Shown one piece after another: positions 1 to 10,929 of a stretch of 41,398 nt of DNA (position 1 is its first letter; every line of letters starts with the position of its first letter). The notes beneath the pieces were generated by a model. The model worked only from the letters and a program-made list of their open reading frames with translations, was not told the origin of the DNA and did not search any database. This DNA comes from Macrocybe gigantea (taxonomy: Eukaryota > Basidiomycota > Agaricomycetes > Agaricales > Callistosporiaceae), in the NCBI GenBank assembly GCA_011319805.1, contig SJRY01000247.1, positions 1 to 41,398 on the forward strand. The letters are read 5' to 3'. The translations under genes were made by a program, and so were the position numbers.

Positions 1-843
1 CTTATATGATGCTTTATCACGACGGTCTTCGTACCTTCATGCCGAAAACGCCCGCCACGCTCAAATCTATCGGGCAACCCCTTCTGATCTTCGTGCTTGC
101 CTCTGGTGTCCGAACTTTTGCTAACTATGCAACTTACACCTACAGGCATTGATGCTCTTGCATTGTGTACGTAGTATATGTTCGATTCCTTGGGTGGTGG
201 AGATGAGAGGAACCAAAAATATCAACTAGAAGCTGTTGCTGAGTTTCGGCTTTGATTACATTTCTACCTTTCTGAACTACTACATCGACCCAGTTCTAGG
301 ACCTCGTGTTAACATTTACTTTCCAGTGCGTTCCGGCTGTCGGACGTAACGCAGATGTGTTCCCACTGGGGCTGGTGTGTAGGTTGGTGATTATACGGGC
401 TAGTACCCGATTGTACGACAATGATCCATAAAATGAAAAGTATCATCTAAATTTCATGTATGCATTCTCTTCAGTATGGCATATTGCGAAGATCTCTCAA
501 CATTGCGCACTCGCAATGTTACCTTCGTCGAGACCAAAGATCAGCAGCCATTAAGACTAACCAGGAGCGCCGCATGGCCTTCAACGCAACATGTTCCGGC
601 ACGTCGTGCGGGTTGTTCTGTACTTCACACGTTATTCGTTCAGACGGGGGCAGAAGCGCCGGAGCGCCGGCAAAGACATCTTGGTGTGCAAGATATGTAC
701 AGTACAACTTCAGACGCGACGCGACTCGGCACGTGATGGGGGCCTGAGCGTGGCTGACTAAGACGGTGAATAGCGAACAAAACCCAGTCGTCACAATCGA
801 CGGCAACGTCGACAACGTTGAAAGCAACACCCAGACGAAGCTG
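1..843. other. no recognisable gene
   Basis: Nothing recognisable was found here. An open frame on the + strand closes at about position 150 and could be the tail of a gene that starts outside the window. Two short overlapping + strand open frames lie between about 460 and 750; neither resembles a known protein. The 3' part must hold the promoter and 5' leader of the next gene. Confidence 0.4.
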
Positions 844-2690
844 ATGGCAGCGGTCGTCGACCGCCCGATGTCAGCATTCGATGACCCAGCTCCCCCGCGA
901 ACGACCAGACCGCCATCTTCGACCGAAGTCATCGACGTTGACCTCCTTGAGGATCCCACAGAGCCCCAATTCGGGACTCAATTTTCCGGTCAACATGCAG
1001 GCGCATCTCCGGATCTCATCTCTCTTGTCGACAGCGAAGACGAGCAGCCAGCATCGACGGCGTCCTCCGCTGCTACGAGTAGCAGCACACGACATCGTAC
1101 GTTGTGCTTGCCTTTTTTGTCGACATTCCATCACTGACGAGATGCTACCGAAGACCATGGGCGACGATTCTTTTCTCCTCCGCCCCCTGCACAATCGTCC
1201 GCTATTCCTCCTGTTCCACGCCTCCCCCCGCTTTACGCCAATAGAACGTCTCTTCCCATGCGCCGCAACCCACCAGCGTTTCCGACGTTACCTGTTCGTC
1301 CCATGACACAACCTTTCGCGTTTGAAAGAAATTTAAGATCAAACCCAACTGCCGGCCCTTCCAACTCCCAACACCCCGTCGATCGCAACGTTTCTCCTCT
1401 CCACGCTGCTCCACCCTCACATCACGTGCCTGCTCTGGGCTTTGGCGGGGCCATGATATCCTTGAATCGTGCCCGTGCGGAAGCTCGGGCTGAGCAGAGA
1501 CGTCAGAATATTCAAAACATTCTGGCAGAAGATGACAATTCCGGTCTGTTGAGCAGAGCGGGAAATGTCTTTCGGCGTGTGTACACCGCCGTCACGGGTG
1601 CCACTTCTGGTTTCTTCGAAGACCAGGTCGAGGACATACAACATATTATCGCCAACGATCTTGGGGTCAACGTCAATGATGTCAACGGCGAACTCGGTCG
1701 TGCGTTGGCCCTCCATGAATATGGAATGTGGCGAAATATGCACGTCCGCCCTGGAAGGGCGGCTTTAGAACCTGCATACAAGACGTCTTATACACATCCG
1801 GATCAGCCTGATCCAGGATTCACATTCGATTTTGCACCGCCGGAGTCGCCCACGACGAAAAACGGTGGCAAAAAGCCCGTGGTCATCGACCTCGTAAACA
1901 TGGACGATGAAGATCTGTCTGCTCTCGAACCGCGGTCCAGCAGCGCTCCTCCCTCTCCCAATGGCATAAATAGCCTATCCACCGTCCTCGTATGCGCTCG
2001 CTGCTTAGAACCTTTGGTACTCAACAGCGGTCTAACGGGCGAGGAGCAGCGCAAACGACGAGTATGGGCATTGCGATGTGGTCATATGATCGATGGGCAG
2101 TGTATGGATCTCATTGGATCTCCGAGTGAGGCAACCGCCCCGCAGAGGCGGACTGAAGCCTCTGAGACTGATGTACCAGAGACAGATGACGACGTCCCCT
2201 TGTCGAAAAAGTGGAAAGGAAAGGGCAAGGCTCGAGAAGTAGAAGAGTCCGTTGCTGCTCCCGACACCTCAATACGATCTCGCTTGCGGTCCAGTGCTCA
2301 TGCCCTCACATCCACATCCCCTACCTCTTCCCCCTCCCAAGCACTGCCTGAGCCACGCGCTGCTCTCGGAAAACGCAAACGCAGCCAAGCCTCGTCCGGC
2401 TCCAAGTCCCGCCCGACCGAGCTCCTCGAGAGTTCCACTGGAACTGCCCCGTCGTGGGTTGTGGCCGCGTGCACGTCAGCGTTAAAGTCGACGGTGAATG
2501 GATTCCCGAGCCCGCAGGCGGCATTGAGGCCTTGGTAGGCAAGGGCAAGGGCAAAGGCCGAGGGAGGGGCCGGGGCGCGGCGCGGTATGCGCCTAGTCCG
2601 GTGTTTGGCACGCCTGGTTGGGAGGCCAACGGAGGCGAAGCCAACGAGACTGCCACCGGAGGACGAGGTGCTATCGCGGTCTTCGTCTGA
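844..2690 (+). CDS. SIM-rich protein with split RING-like zinc finger (STUbL-like)
   Basis: Exons 844-1096 and 1154-2690; the 57-nt intron has donor GTACGT and keeps frame. The first in-frame ATG after an upstream stop is 844. Three stretches match SUMO-interacting motifs followed by acids: EVIDVDLLEDP, LISLVDSEDE and VVIDLVNMDDED. A zinc-finger half CARC...RCGHMIDGQC is followed about 130 low-complexity residues later by CPVVGCGRVH. Against RNF4-type RINGs (CGHVFCSQC) the fifth ligand is Asp. A KRKR patch may be a nuclear signal; the tail is a basic GKGKGRGRG stretch ending in a hydrophobic AIAVFV. The two finger halves lie in different frames: one base seems missing near 2405-2415, and adding one gives 596 residues. 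SUMO-targeted ubiquitin-ligase activity is inference; it may be only a SUMO-binding nuclear protein. Confidence 0.7.
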
Positions 2691-3342
2691 TATCTCTATT
2701 TTATTTTATGTGTCTCCCTTCTCTTCCGCTTCCTCCTGCGCGGGAAAATCGTGATTTTGGGTATCGCTATTTGTCTTGCCCTGTCGACTCGGACGTTTCT
2801 CCACTGCATCGTGCATACCATAACATATTCTGTGTTATTATTGATGTTGTAATTCCTGCATCGCACCTCGCATCGTATTTGATTCTCAGTTGTTGACGCC
2901 TCTCCTTTCATGTGCACCTTTACTGTGTGATCAGAAGCGAGACATCCTTCACAAAAAACTTCAATGTAAACGCGAAGGGTTTCTATTGAACATGATAGAG
3001 AGATGCCAGCCCGAAATATTATACAAAAATTCCACAATCCAGTTGGAAGGAGCCTGTAGGGGATTACCAGACACTACCGGGCTCAGCGTCAAGAGCATGT
3101 ACAGTCAATGTACCTTGGAAACGCATTCGGCAGAAAAAAGCATAACGACATATCACAGCCCAAGAAAAAAGGGGAGAGAGAGGTAAAGAGAAGATGAAAC
3201 CAGTACGCGCCATGGAAAAGCAGAGTCGGGAAGACGATTGCTTGAGGGCCAGCAAGCTTTGATGAGATAGATAAATCCATAAAAAAAGGAAAAGAGAAGG
3301 TGGGAAAGCGCAGTATTCGTGAAAGGAGATGGGTGGACGCGC
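2691..3342. other. convergent intergenic region
   Basis: Tail-to-tail spacer between two converging genes. It should hold both 3' untranslated regions and their poly(A) sites. No coding pattern or repeat was recognised. Confidence 0.5.
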
Positions 3343-6064
3343 TCAGAGTAGACGGGCATGGTGTCTCCTGAAAAGCCTGGCGTTCTCATGATACGATCTA
3401 GCGTGATGCACGGTAGAGCGTCGGCGGTCCTCTGTCATCCTTGCTCTGAGACGCTGGTGCCTGTACTTGCCACCAGCGCAGGTGGGACCGCTGGAAGGTG
3501 GGGCGACACCAGTCGGGATAGCTCCACCGATGGTGACAGTGGTGGCCTTGACGTCGTTCGTCGGCACAGGTTGTATAAAGTAGTCCGGTCCGGATTCCGA
3601 ATCGGAGGAACCAGAGCCTGGGTGGGAAGGACCACTGGAGCTCGGAGCTGGATGAGGAGGGTTCAAAGGGTGGTAAGGGGGAGAGTTGGAAGAATCGTGC
3701 GAAGGGGGGCCGGAGCCTGGGCCAGGGTTCGACGGCGTCGACTGTGTGGGCACCGGGCCGTGTGTGGGACTGCTGTGCGAGGTCCCAAGCTCGGGCTCCC
3801 CATCATCATCATCATCGCACCAGTCGTCAGTGGATTCGGGAGGCATGGCAGGAACCGGTTTAGTTGGAAAGACGATGGAGCTGACATACGCGGGGATAGA
3901 TAGGTGCGGAGGATTAATAGAGATGTGGGTGGGTACGATCGTTAGATGAGGAATAGACGGGAGGCCACTGGGAGACGAGGGTGGGCGGATAGAGGAGGAT
4001 GAAGGGAGAACGGGGGAGGAAGTCAATAGCGTGCTAGAAGGAATTGTAACGGGTATGTTGGTGTTAGGCGAGGGCAGCACGGAAGCGGACGGCTTGGGAC
4101 CAGTGCTAGAGCTAGAAGATGTCGCCGAAGGTGAGGAAACGACCGCGGAAGACGATGAAGCCGGCGGAAGCACGGGCGACGAAGTCGAAGCCGCGGACGA
4201 GCTTATCGACGACGAGACCGGAGCAGGAGGATTGATGGGTTTACCGATAGCAGGAGGCGTGTTCCCAGTATAGGCATATACAGGGGCTAGAAGCGTCGGA
4301 ACATTAGGATCGGTGAGCATTGTCGCAGGTACGCCTTCTTTCTGGACAGGATTGTTACCCGGGAGCTTGGGAAGCGTTCCTGTCGCTTTACGGACGACAT
4401 CAGATGAGAAAATCCGAAAAAGAAGGATAAATGATCAACGAACTGGTTTCGTCGATGCTTTTCGTGATGCGACACTGCTCTCCCTTCTTCATGCCAAAGA
4501 TTCCCTGGTTGACACAGCATGTTGGCTGATCAAGCCATAAGTCAATGTCAATAGGACGAAATACGGCGCACGAACATCACCGTAAATGTCACAATGACAC
4601 TTGTCAACGGCATTCTGTAGAACGCCCTTTTCCCAGCCATTGATGAAATCTACATGGGCGCTGTTTGCGAGGATAACTCAAAAAACAAGGATGGCACATA
4701 CCGGCATGATATCCATACCCAGTCGGGTCACCATATGAGTAAACAAATGGCTGGGTCGAGTTCTTTGCTTGGGATCGGAAGTTGACAAACTCGTTCGAAC
4801 CCCAATAGACCTGGATAAATAGTCTGTGAGCTATCTGCAGGTGATCCTGTCAACACGAACCTCGATGAAGATTCTCGGTATAACAACTGGGTACTTGGGA
4901 TCATTGCATGTACCAGAATCGGGCCCTCCAGATGGGAACGCGACGTGCGACTTGTGGTTAGGGGAATCGAGGTTCTAGCCAGAATCAGCCCGCAAGTCAA
5001 TGTCGAAGTTAATGGCAATTACCTTGCCATCCCAGCAGCTCGGGAAGTTCTGCAAACCCAAATCAGATATCAAAAGACTAAGAGCGGACGATATCTCAGC
5101 ATTTACAATTTGAGCACGAATACCAGACGGACATGCTTTGGCTGGCAAGGAGTTGTGACGGGTAGTAACTCCGTTGAAATCCAAACACAAAAATGTTACA
5201 GCTTGTTGAGCATAGCTGTTTGGGTCATAAGTGCGCAAAGTGGGGTCGCCTGAGTATAGCACATCAGGAAATGTCTTCGTATGGTCGAAGACAGCTGCCT
5301 TACCGCTGAGCATGCGAAACTAGGGGATGAAACACAGTCAGAGCGAGATACAAGTGTACTTCAAGGAACTTCACATCATCAGGGAATGCCGTCGTTGTGC
5401 CAGGCTTATCGCTAAAGAGATAGTCTGAGCCGCATCAGAGGCCATGCTCCTGAGAACTTTAGAACTCCACATACATCTGTTGCATCATGATCGATGTTAG
5501 AACACGATGACCATTGTGATGAAGATGTGAGTTCTCACATAACGGCTCCGCCATTCAGACTCGTAAAGCTGCCGTTGCCCCACCTAGACTAGAGGTCAAA
5601 TCAAAACCTGAGTCCGATGACCCGACTCACTGAAAATAAAGGTGCTGGTAGTTCTCGCATCAGCAAGGATCCAACTAAATTAGATGCAAGACGCACGGGG
5701 AACCAATATGCCGATTTGTCTTGAGGAATAGGAATCGAGGTGCATTCGCTCTGCCTCAGATTTTCCGTATTTGTGTTCAATCGGAAATTACTCCCTCCCA
5801 GGACTGCCGAAACAATGAACACGGGGACGATGGGCGGGAACGTCCATACCCACCTGAATGAACATGGCCGGATACTCTCCCCGGGCTTACGAGGGGATCA
5901 AGACGCTCAGTAGTGATAAAGTTTTCTGCATGGCGAAATTTTATGAGCGCTAAATTCAGAGATAAGCAAGTTTGTAGGTGCTAACCGGCACCCATGAGCC
6001 AGTAAGCGTCTATGCAATTCAGCACTGCAAGGAGAAAAAGGACGTTTAAGACGTAGCGCGCCAT
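3343..6064 (-). CDS. secreted DUF1996 protein with Ser/Pro-rich tail
   Basis: Fourteen exons: 5986-6064, 5854-5925, 5697-5803, 5631-5644, 5539-5583, 5475-5476, 5375-5424, 5107-5319, 5023-5049, 4861-4974, 4702-4810, 4576-4649, 4444-4525, 3343-4385. They sum to 2031 nt, an exact multiple of three (676 aa). A signal peptide (MARYVLNVLFLLAV...) precedes a complete DUF1996 domain: ENFITTERLDP, HVHSVLGGSNF, DKSAYWFP, FRMLSGK, VTFLCLDFNG, FPSCWDGK, HVAFPSGGPDSG, YGDPTGYGYHADFINGW, LQNAVDKCHC. The last exon encodes about 340 residues rich in Ser and Pro, with an acidic DDWCDDDDD island and a basic His/Arg-rich end. The domain is widespread in secreted fungal proteins; its activity is not known to me. 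The tail probably acts as an O-glycosylated spacer in the wall or outside the cell. One exon is 14 nt and one appears to be 2 nt. Confidence 0.9.
5475..5476 (-). other. candidate 2-nt microexon of the DUF1996 gene
   Basis: The two bases AT lie between two well-formed introns: 5477-5538 (62 nt, GTGAGA..CTAAC..CAG) and 5425-5474 (50 nt, GTATGT..CTGAT..CAG). Only retaining them links the upstream frame (NGGAV) to the downstream frame (YLFSDKPG), giving AVIYYLFSD. Without them the spliced gene length is not a multiple of three. Confidence 0.65.
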
Positions 6065-7536
6065 TGGGGGGGATGAAAGGAATGGCAGTCCCGAAGGACG
6101 AATATAAGGGAGAGGAAAATGAAAAGAAGGTGGTTAAGTGGCGATAGGCGTCACCAGCGATGTTCAACACGAATTTTGACATACTTTGGCGTTATTTGGC
6201 TGATTCCCCTGAATATAGAAATTCGTGCACCATATATGGCCACCCCTAAGTGGCTCACAGCATAATCCGACAGCATGGAGCCTGCAGGTTCTAATCTTCA
6301 AGAACCCGAAATGAAGCATGCTCGAACCGGTACGAAATGGGATGCGCGTTCGTGGAAAGAAAATGCTGGTGGCCATCTGATGACGGAAATATGGAATGGA
6401 ATGCATGTGCATGTGGAACGCTGGAGTCCTGTAAATGCTATCGATGTTCCGCAGGGTGGAGCACACCCCAGAGTTGTTCCCGAGGATCGAGTGCGTACGA
6501 TAAGCACTTGGCCACAGCAACGTGGATCAGGTCAAGCCTGCGAAGTCACTGATTAGATAAACGTCAACGAATGAGGGATTTGCTTGAGGATCCATGCCGT
6601 GGAGTCACTCGGGCTGGTCGAGTGGCAATCCATGGATTGGAATGCTCGAATACTCTCCGTGGAGCATCTAGAAGCGCTATAAAGGCAGAGAATCCATGTG
6701 TAGCTTATGCTATGGCGTCAACGCCTATGCTGAGGTACGTCATCTTCGTCGGGAGATAACTAGGACAGAAGGAGACTTCTCCAATTATCATCCAGTTGAG
6801 GCCCCCTCGACAATGTTTCCTAAGTGGAAACGATGAATGTATGGTAATACAGATGAATGAAGGGGTGTGCCTGTTGGTGAGAGGGCAATCGCTGATGGAA
6901 GAAACCCCCGAAAAGGCTGGGAGACGAGCCAGGGAAAGTTGGAGCAAAACTGAAAGCCTGCCGTACCAACGTCTGAATGGTTGGACATTCCGTGCGAACA
7001 AGATTATGACGGAGAATACCGGCGATGGAGGGAAAAGAAAACTAAGCGGCTTCTCATTCGATGGTGTTGAACGTTGAACTCTGAGGGTTGCGTTAGAAAA
7101 ATCCGTCTGAGTGAAGCTCGTCGAGCACTAAGGTAACCTTGTGAAGGAACATATCAAACTGGTCAGTATCCGATACTGATAGCAAGCACCAGTAGAGAAG
7201 CACTTGCTAATCAAGGGCAACACAAATCAAAGTGATAGAAGCATCTGAAGTTACAGAAACCTCTCATGGTTTCAGGTTCTCACCCTGAGATCTCGATGTG
7301 GCTTCAAAGGCTAACGTCGCCATCGTTCATGTCTAATAACGAAAATTCAGCTTTCGATTGAAAGTCAAGTTCGAGCGGCATACTTGTGCTGTATCTAAGA
7401 GAATTCGATGAATAACGACGGCGCCAAAAGTCCCCTCAAAAAAATCTCGTAGTTTATCACATGACGTGCCGAGTTGCCGGTCCCTAACTTGGAATCGCTT
7501 GAACCCGAAGTTTCCTGACCTTCGATACACTTTTAC
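6065..7536. other. long divergent intergenic region, no gene seen
   Basis: This 1.5-kb gap separates two head-to-head genes and must contain both promoters. Several open frames up to about 118 codons occur, but none shows a splice-consistent model or a known motif. A CTATAAAG sequence lies near 6678. I see no repeat or RNA gene. Confidence 0.4.
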
Positions 7537-8377
7537 ATGAACTGGTACCTCCTCCTGAGAGGCAATAATGTCCCGAGAATCTCCTTAAGAAGAACGGTAC
7601 CTCAAGGGGTCGTTGTGCGCTATGCACATCAGGCACCAACGCTCCCAGCGCCTCCGAAAATCGATGCCCTTAAGACTCCAGAAGAATCCGCAGAAGCACG
7701 GGCTTGGATTTCCCGGTTCAAAACGATGACGATTCCGAGAGGACTTGTGGAGCTGACGTTTTCGAGGAGCTCTGGGCCCGGGGGTCAGGTTGGCGCGTTC
7801 CTAAGCCTTCGTTCAGGCTAGCTTTTATTGACATGGATATTCGGCTTTTGACTTTTGTTTCTATTTGGGATGGTCGTGCACAGAACGTGAACAAAGTAAA
7901 TACGAAGACGACACTCAGGTGTTCCTTGGATTCTCCTTGGATTCCGGCGTGGGGCCGTGCGGACCTTAAGGACAGTGTATGAAATTTCCATTCTTCTGTC
8001 CATGCCTGATTCTCGCTAAGACAACAATGACGAACTGTCAGCCTCACTACGTGTCTTCCTCGAATTCTATTTTGATCACGTCAACTGCGTACCGTTCCCA
8101 GGCACAGAACATCGAGGACTGTCTTTCGAAAGTGAGAAATCCGCACCTCGTAAATCCATCTAGATCATCGGCGCCTTGCTAATCCAATAACGCACGCCAA
8201 CAGCTCCATTCTTTAATTTTGTCAGCATCCTCTGCTTCGGTGAGGAACGAGCCCAGCGAGGAGCAGAAGAAGAGAGTGCAGCAGTTTGAACGAGAGGAAA
8301 AGGGGCGCCGAAAAAAAGAGAAGGCGTATCGCAGTGCTGTCAAGAGAGGCCGTAGCAAAGGTGGCGATTGGGATTAG
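7537..8377 (+). CDS. ICT1: mitochondrial peptidyl-tRNA hydrolase, RF-1 domain (ICT1/MRPL58 family)
   Basis: Exons 7537-7788, 7884-7976, 8042-8131 and 8204-8377 give 202 residues. A basic N-terminus suits import into mitochondria. The RF-1 domain follows, with the catalytic GGQ at residues 82-84 (SSGPGGQ then NVNKVNTK) that drives hydrolysis of the peptidyl-tRNA ester. The C-terminal tail is strongly basic (QFEREEKGRRKKEKAYRSA...KRGRSKGG), as expected for ICT1-type factors that insert it into the mRNA channel of stalled mitoribosomes. Relatives are human ICT1 (mL62) and yeast Pth4. There is no codon-recognition domain, so it is a rescue factor and not a classical release factor. Intron 1 falls immediately after the GGQ codons. 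Confidence 0.9.
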
Positions 8378-9205
8378 GTCTTTCCCCCGTTCGCGCTCTT
8401 AGTACTCCAAAACCGGTGGTCAATTCCCCAGTGCAACCGGGCACTCAGGCGATATGGCCTGCTTCTCGGGCAACCAGGGCAAGAAGAACCACGCTGCCGG
8501 AGTACGTACGTGGCAGACACGTTGATTTTGTCCTTACGACTAAATTTTGTGTATTTAGTCAGTGCGTGAAGCCATGCGGATGCCATCATTTCTTGTGCTC
8601 GTGCACGTCATCGAAAGATCGTCTGATATTTGTCGCAGTGGCATAGCATGAACTTTGATGCAGCAGGCTAGATTTGTCCAGTTGTGGAGAGATGTGTGGA
8701 CAAGCCCGCCCTCGATAGCGCCAACATCTTCCGTTAATTCTCCCACAGTAAGTATATATCCGACTCCCCACTCCTTCAAGTCTATTCCGAGGCTGATTTC
8801 GAGCCAGATGCTTCATCGACTGCGCCGAAAGACATCTATTCTGTTCCTCTTCCGAACCAAATCCACCTTGCGCTACCAAGCGATCAAGTTTGACCACTTT
8901 TCAACCTTTCCACTCTTCCTGCGTTTCCCTCGGCAGGACAACCCCCCAGATACTTCCACTTTGAACGAACTTCATCACTTTAACCGCCAACAGATTCTCG
9001 TTCGCTCTATCGTAGAGCTGGTGAGATCGAGGGCAGCAGGCGCTAAATTTGACCTATGAACAATGTTTAGACCAGAGAACGCCTTGCGGCGAGGCACAGG
9101 AGATGATAGCTGTCCTGAAGGACATCAGAACTCGAAAGGGAGAGGGCGAGGGCATGGAAGTGGGCAAAGAAAGCGGACAAATTCCGGAAAAAGGTTAAAC
9201 GCTGA
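8378..9205 (+). CDS. putative mitochondrial protein, frame disrupted
   Basis: Not identified with certainty. A coherent reading joins about 8378-8505, 8559-8594, 8664-8747, 8792-8887, 8937-9020 and 9071-9205 by plausible introns. It has a presequence-like start (VRALSTPKPVV), then SRATRARRTTLPEYSVREAM, ARFVQLWRDVWTSPP, SVPLPNQIHLALPSDQ and a charged end (ELERERARAWKWAKKADKFRKKVKR). That order, with the basic C-terminus, suggests a mitochondrial small-subunit ribosomal protein, but this is a guess. Problems: no ATG is visible for the first exon, which abuts the ICT1 stop. The last exon has in-frame stops at 9104-9118, where another frame (EMIAVLKDIR) is open, as if one base were lost and another gained. 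It could be a pseudogene or suffer assembly error. Confidence 0.4.
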
Positions 9206-9275
9206 GCGCCGCAGGCTTCAGGCCGTTCGAGTGGTATCGCACTGGATACTCATGTGACCGTGGCAAGAAGGCTAC

Positions 9276-10184
9276 ATGAATATTTCGATTCGCCTGCCAA
9301 TTCGCCACAAACCACGTTCGACTATGGCGAATCTCCTTCGAAGCGCAAAATCCGGCAGCGACTGGACTGAGAACGAACTTCGCGCATATAACATCACCGT
9401 TTTGCCGCAGAATAAGGAAGAATTCTTCGGTATTGTCGACCTACCTGATCCGGCTGAACCGTCGATGGCGGGTTTCATCACGACTGAAACTCGACACAAT
9501 GCAACAGATAAACATACGAAGCAGTTGATCCACTATCTAGACCTGGCGATGAACCCGAAAGTCGGCCAGGAGGCAGCGGTTGACAATTTTGCCGCAGAAC
9601 TGCTCAGGGCTCTGGCGTATGATGAAGACAGGATTGTTTTTATCGGACATGCCATCCCATTCCTTATATGCGGAGCAAACTCAGTGGCCCAGATCGATGT
9701 TTGCATTATGGACGATGATGAGATTTTGTTGTTGCTGCAGGAGGACGAGCGATTGACAAGCATGAAAGATCCAGAGCCTCAGGTGATCGCAGAGGCTATC
9801 GCTGCATTTGCGTTGAACAATCGAAAGCGAGAACGCGACCCCAATCTCACGCCATTGGCGTCTACCACCTTTCCTTGCATTACCATGGTTGGGACATCGC
9901 CGATATTCTACAAGGTCACTGTCACCGCTGAGCTAAACAGAGCAGTTCAGAGTGGCGCTTATCCAGAGACAGAAACTCGCGTTCTTCGTTATATCCCGGT
10001 CCTTCTTCGCAGAAAGAGTGAAGGAATGCGCCCTCTACCTAACAGACTCGAGATATTACGATGCCTTGAGGCATTTAAAAAGTTCGTTGGACATAGGAAC
10101 ATGTGCGTTGTTTGGTGGACTCAGTTCAAACATCATTCAAACAGCAGATCCGACGCCCTTTCTCTAGGCAAGCATAAACCCTGA
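9276..10184 (+). CDS. basidiomycete PD-(D/E)XK-like hypothetical protein
   Basis: Single-exon gene of 302 codons; a second ATG at 9324 (MANLLRSAKSG) fits the conserved start better and may be the true one. The text LLRSAKSGSDWTENEL..YNI, the AVDNFAAELL segment, the AQIDVCIMDDDEILLLLQED core and the DPEPQVIAEAIAAF helix recall a family abundant in Agaricomycetes. Its core resembles a PD-(D/E)XK nuclease fold: an acidic strand (IDVCIMD) followed by a hydrophobic strand ending in QED-x. From memory relatives usually carry QEDK there; this copy has QEDER, so the putative catalytic lysine would be missing. Function is unknown. No signal peptide or membrane segment is seen. Confidence 0.7.
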   Translation: MNISIRLPIRHKPRSTMANLLRSAKSGSDWTENELRAYNITVLPQNKEEFFGIVDLPDPAEPSMAGFITTETRHNATDKHTKQLIHYLDLAMNPKVGQEAAVDNFAAELLRALAYDEDRIVFIGHAIPFLICGANSVAQIDVCIMDDDEILLLLQEDERLTSMKDPEPQVIAEAIAAFALNNRKRERDPNLTPLASTTFPCITMVGTSPIFYKVTVTAELNRAVQSGAYPETETRVLRYIPVLLRRKSEGMRPLPNRLEILRCLEAFKKFVGHRNMCVVWWTQFKHHSNSRSDALSLGKHKP

Positions 10185-10929
10185 AGGACCTCGGAACAAA
10201 GGGTGCCTTTGAAATTCATCGGAATGATGAACAAAATATATGAAGGCATATACTACCTCGATGTCCGAGGCGGTCAGAAGTGAGAAGAGAAGAGCGTGGC
10301 TGATCGACAGTACTATCGCGGTGCTCTCCCTTGGACATTATGGATGACCTGTCGGCTCGAACGATGACATTTGTAGAACATCGCCAGAAACCCATCGCCG
10401 GACTGCATTTCGTCTAGGATGGAACACTTTAATTTCTCATCAAGCACCGTGCAGACCTTCCCAAAATTACTCTTTGGATCTTGACGACCGCGGGACTGAG
10501 GAGAGTGAAATGCATGTACGATGTATCAGCATCAATACGGGGCAGGGAAAGGCATTTCATCGGTACCCAGGACCTATGCCAGTCAGCTCTTGTTCTTGAG
10601 AATCAGCATCCAACCCCTTGCCCTTCACCGCGGATTCAGTGGCGTCACCGGTCAGATCAGCCTTGGAAAGTGAGGAGTTGCTTTAGGGGTAAGTGGACTC
10701 CTATCGGAGAAGTCGAGAAGAACGATTTATGGTTCCGAAATGCTAACGTCTTAAGAGAAACGAGCAGCTAGATATTGCATCTTAATCGTCGAGCTTTTTG
10801 AGATGATAATCAGTTTTCACTTGACCGTTTCAGCCTAGTCATTAACATGCTTGTATTAATGTCATTGTCACTACTGTAGATCCGACGAACGAACGAAAAA
10901 AAAAAATGAAGAACATGCCCATGGCCAAA
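10185..10929. other. convergent intergenic region
   Basis: Spacer between a + strand and a - strand gene, both ending here. It includes an A-rich run near 10897-10906. No gene model was supported; a 96-codon + strand open frame has no recognisable motif and begins with TTG. Confidence 0.45.

Noticed and set aside
3358..3903. 181-codon + strand open frame
   Set aside because: It is the antisense shadow of the Ser/Pro-rich last exon of the DUF1996 gene.
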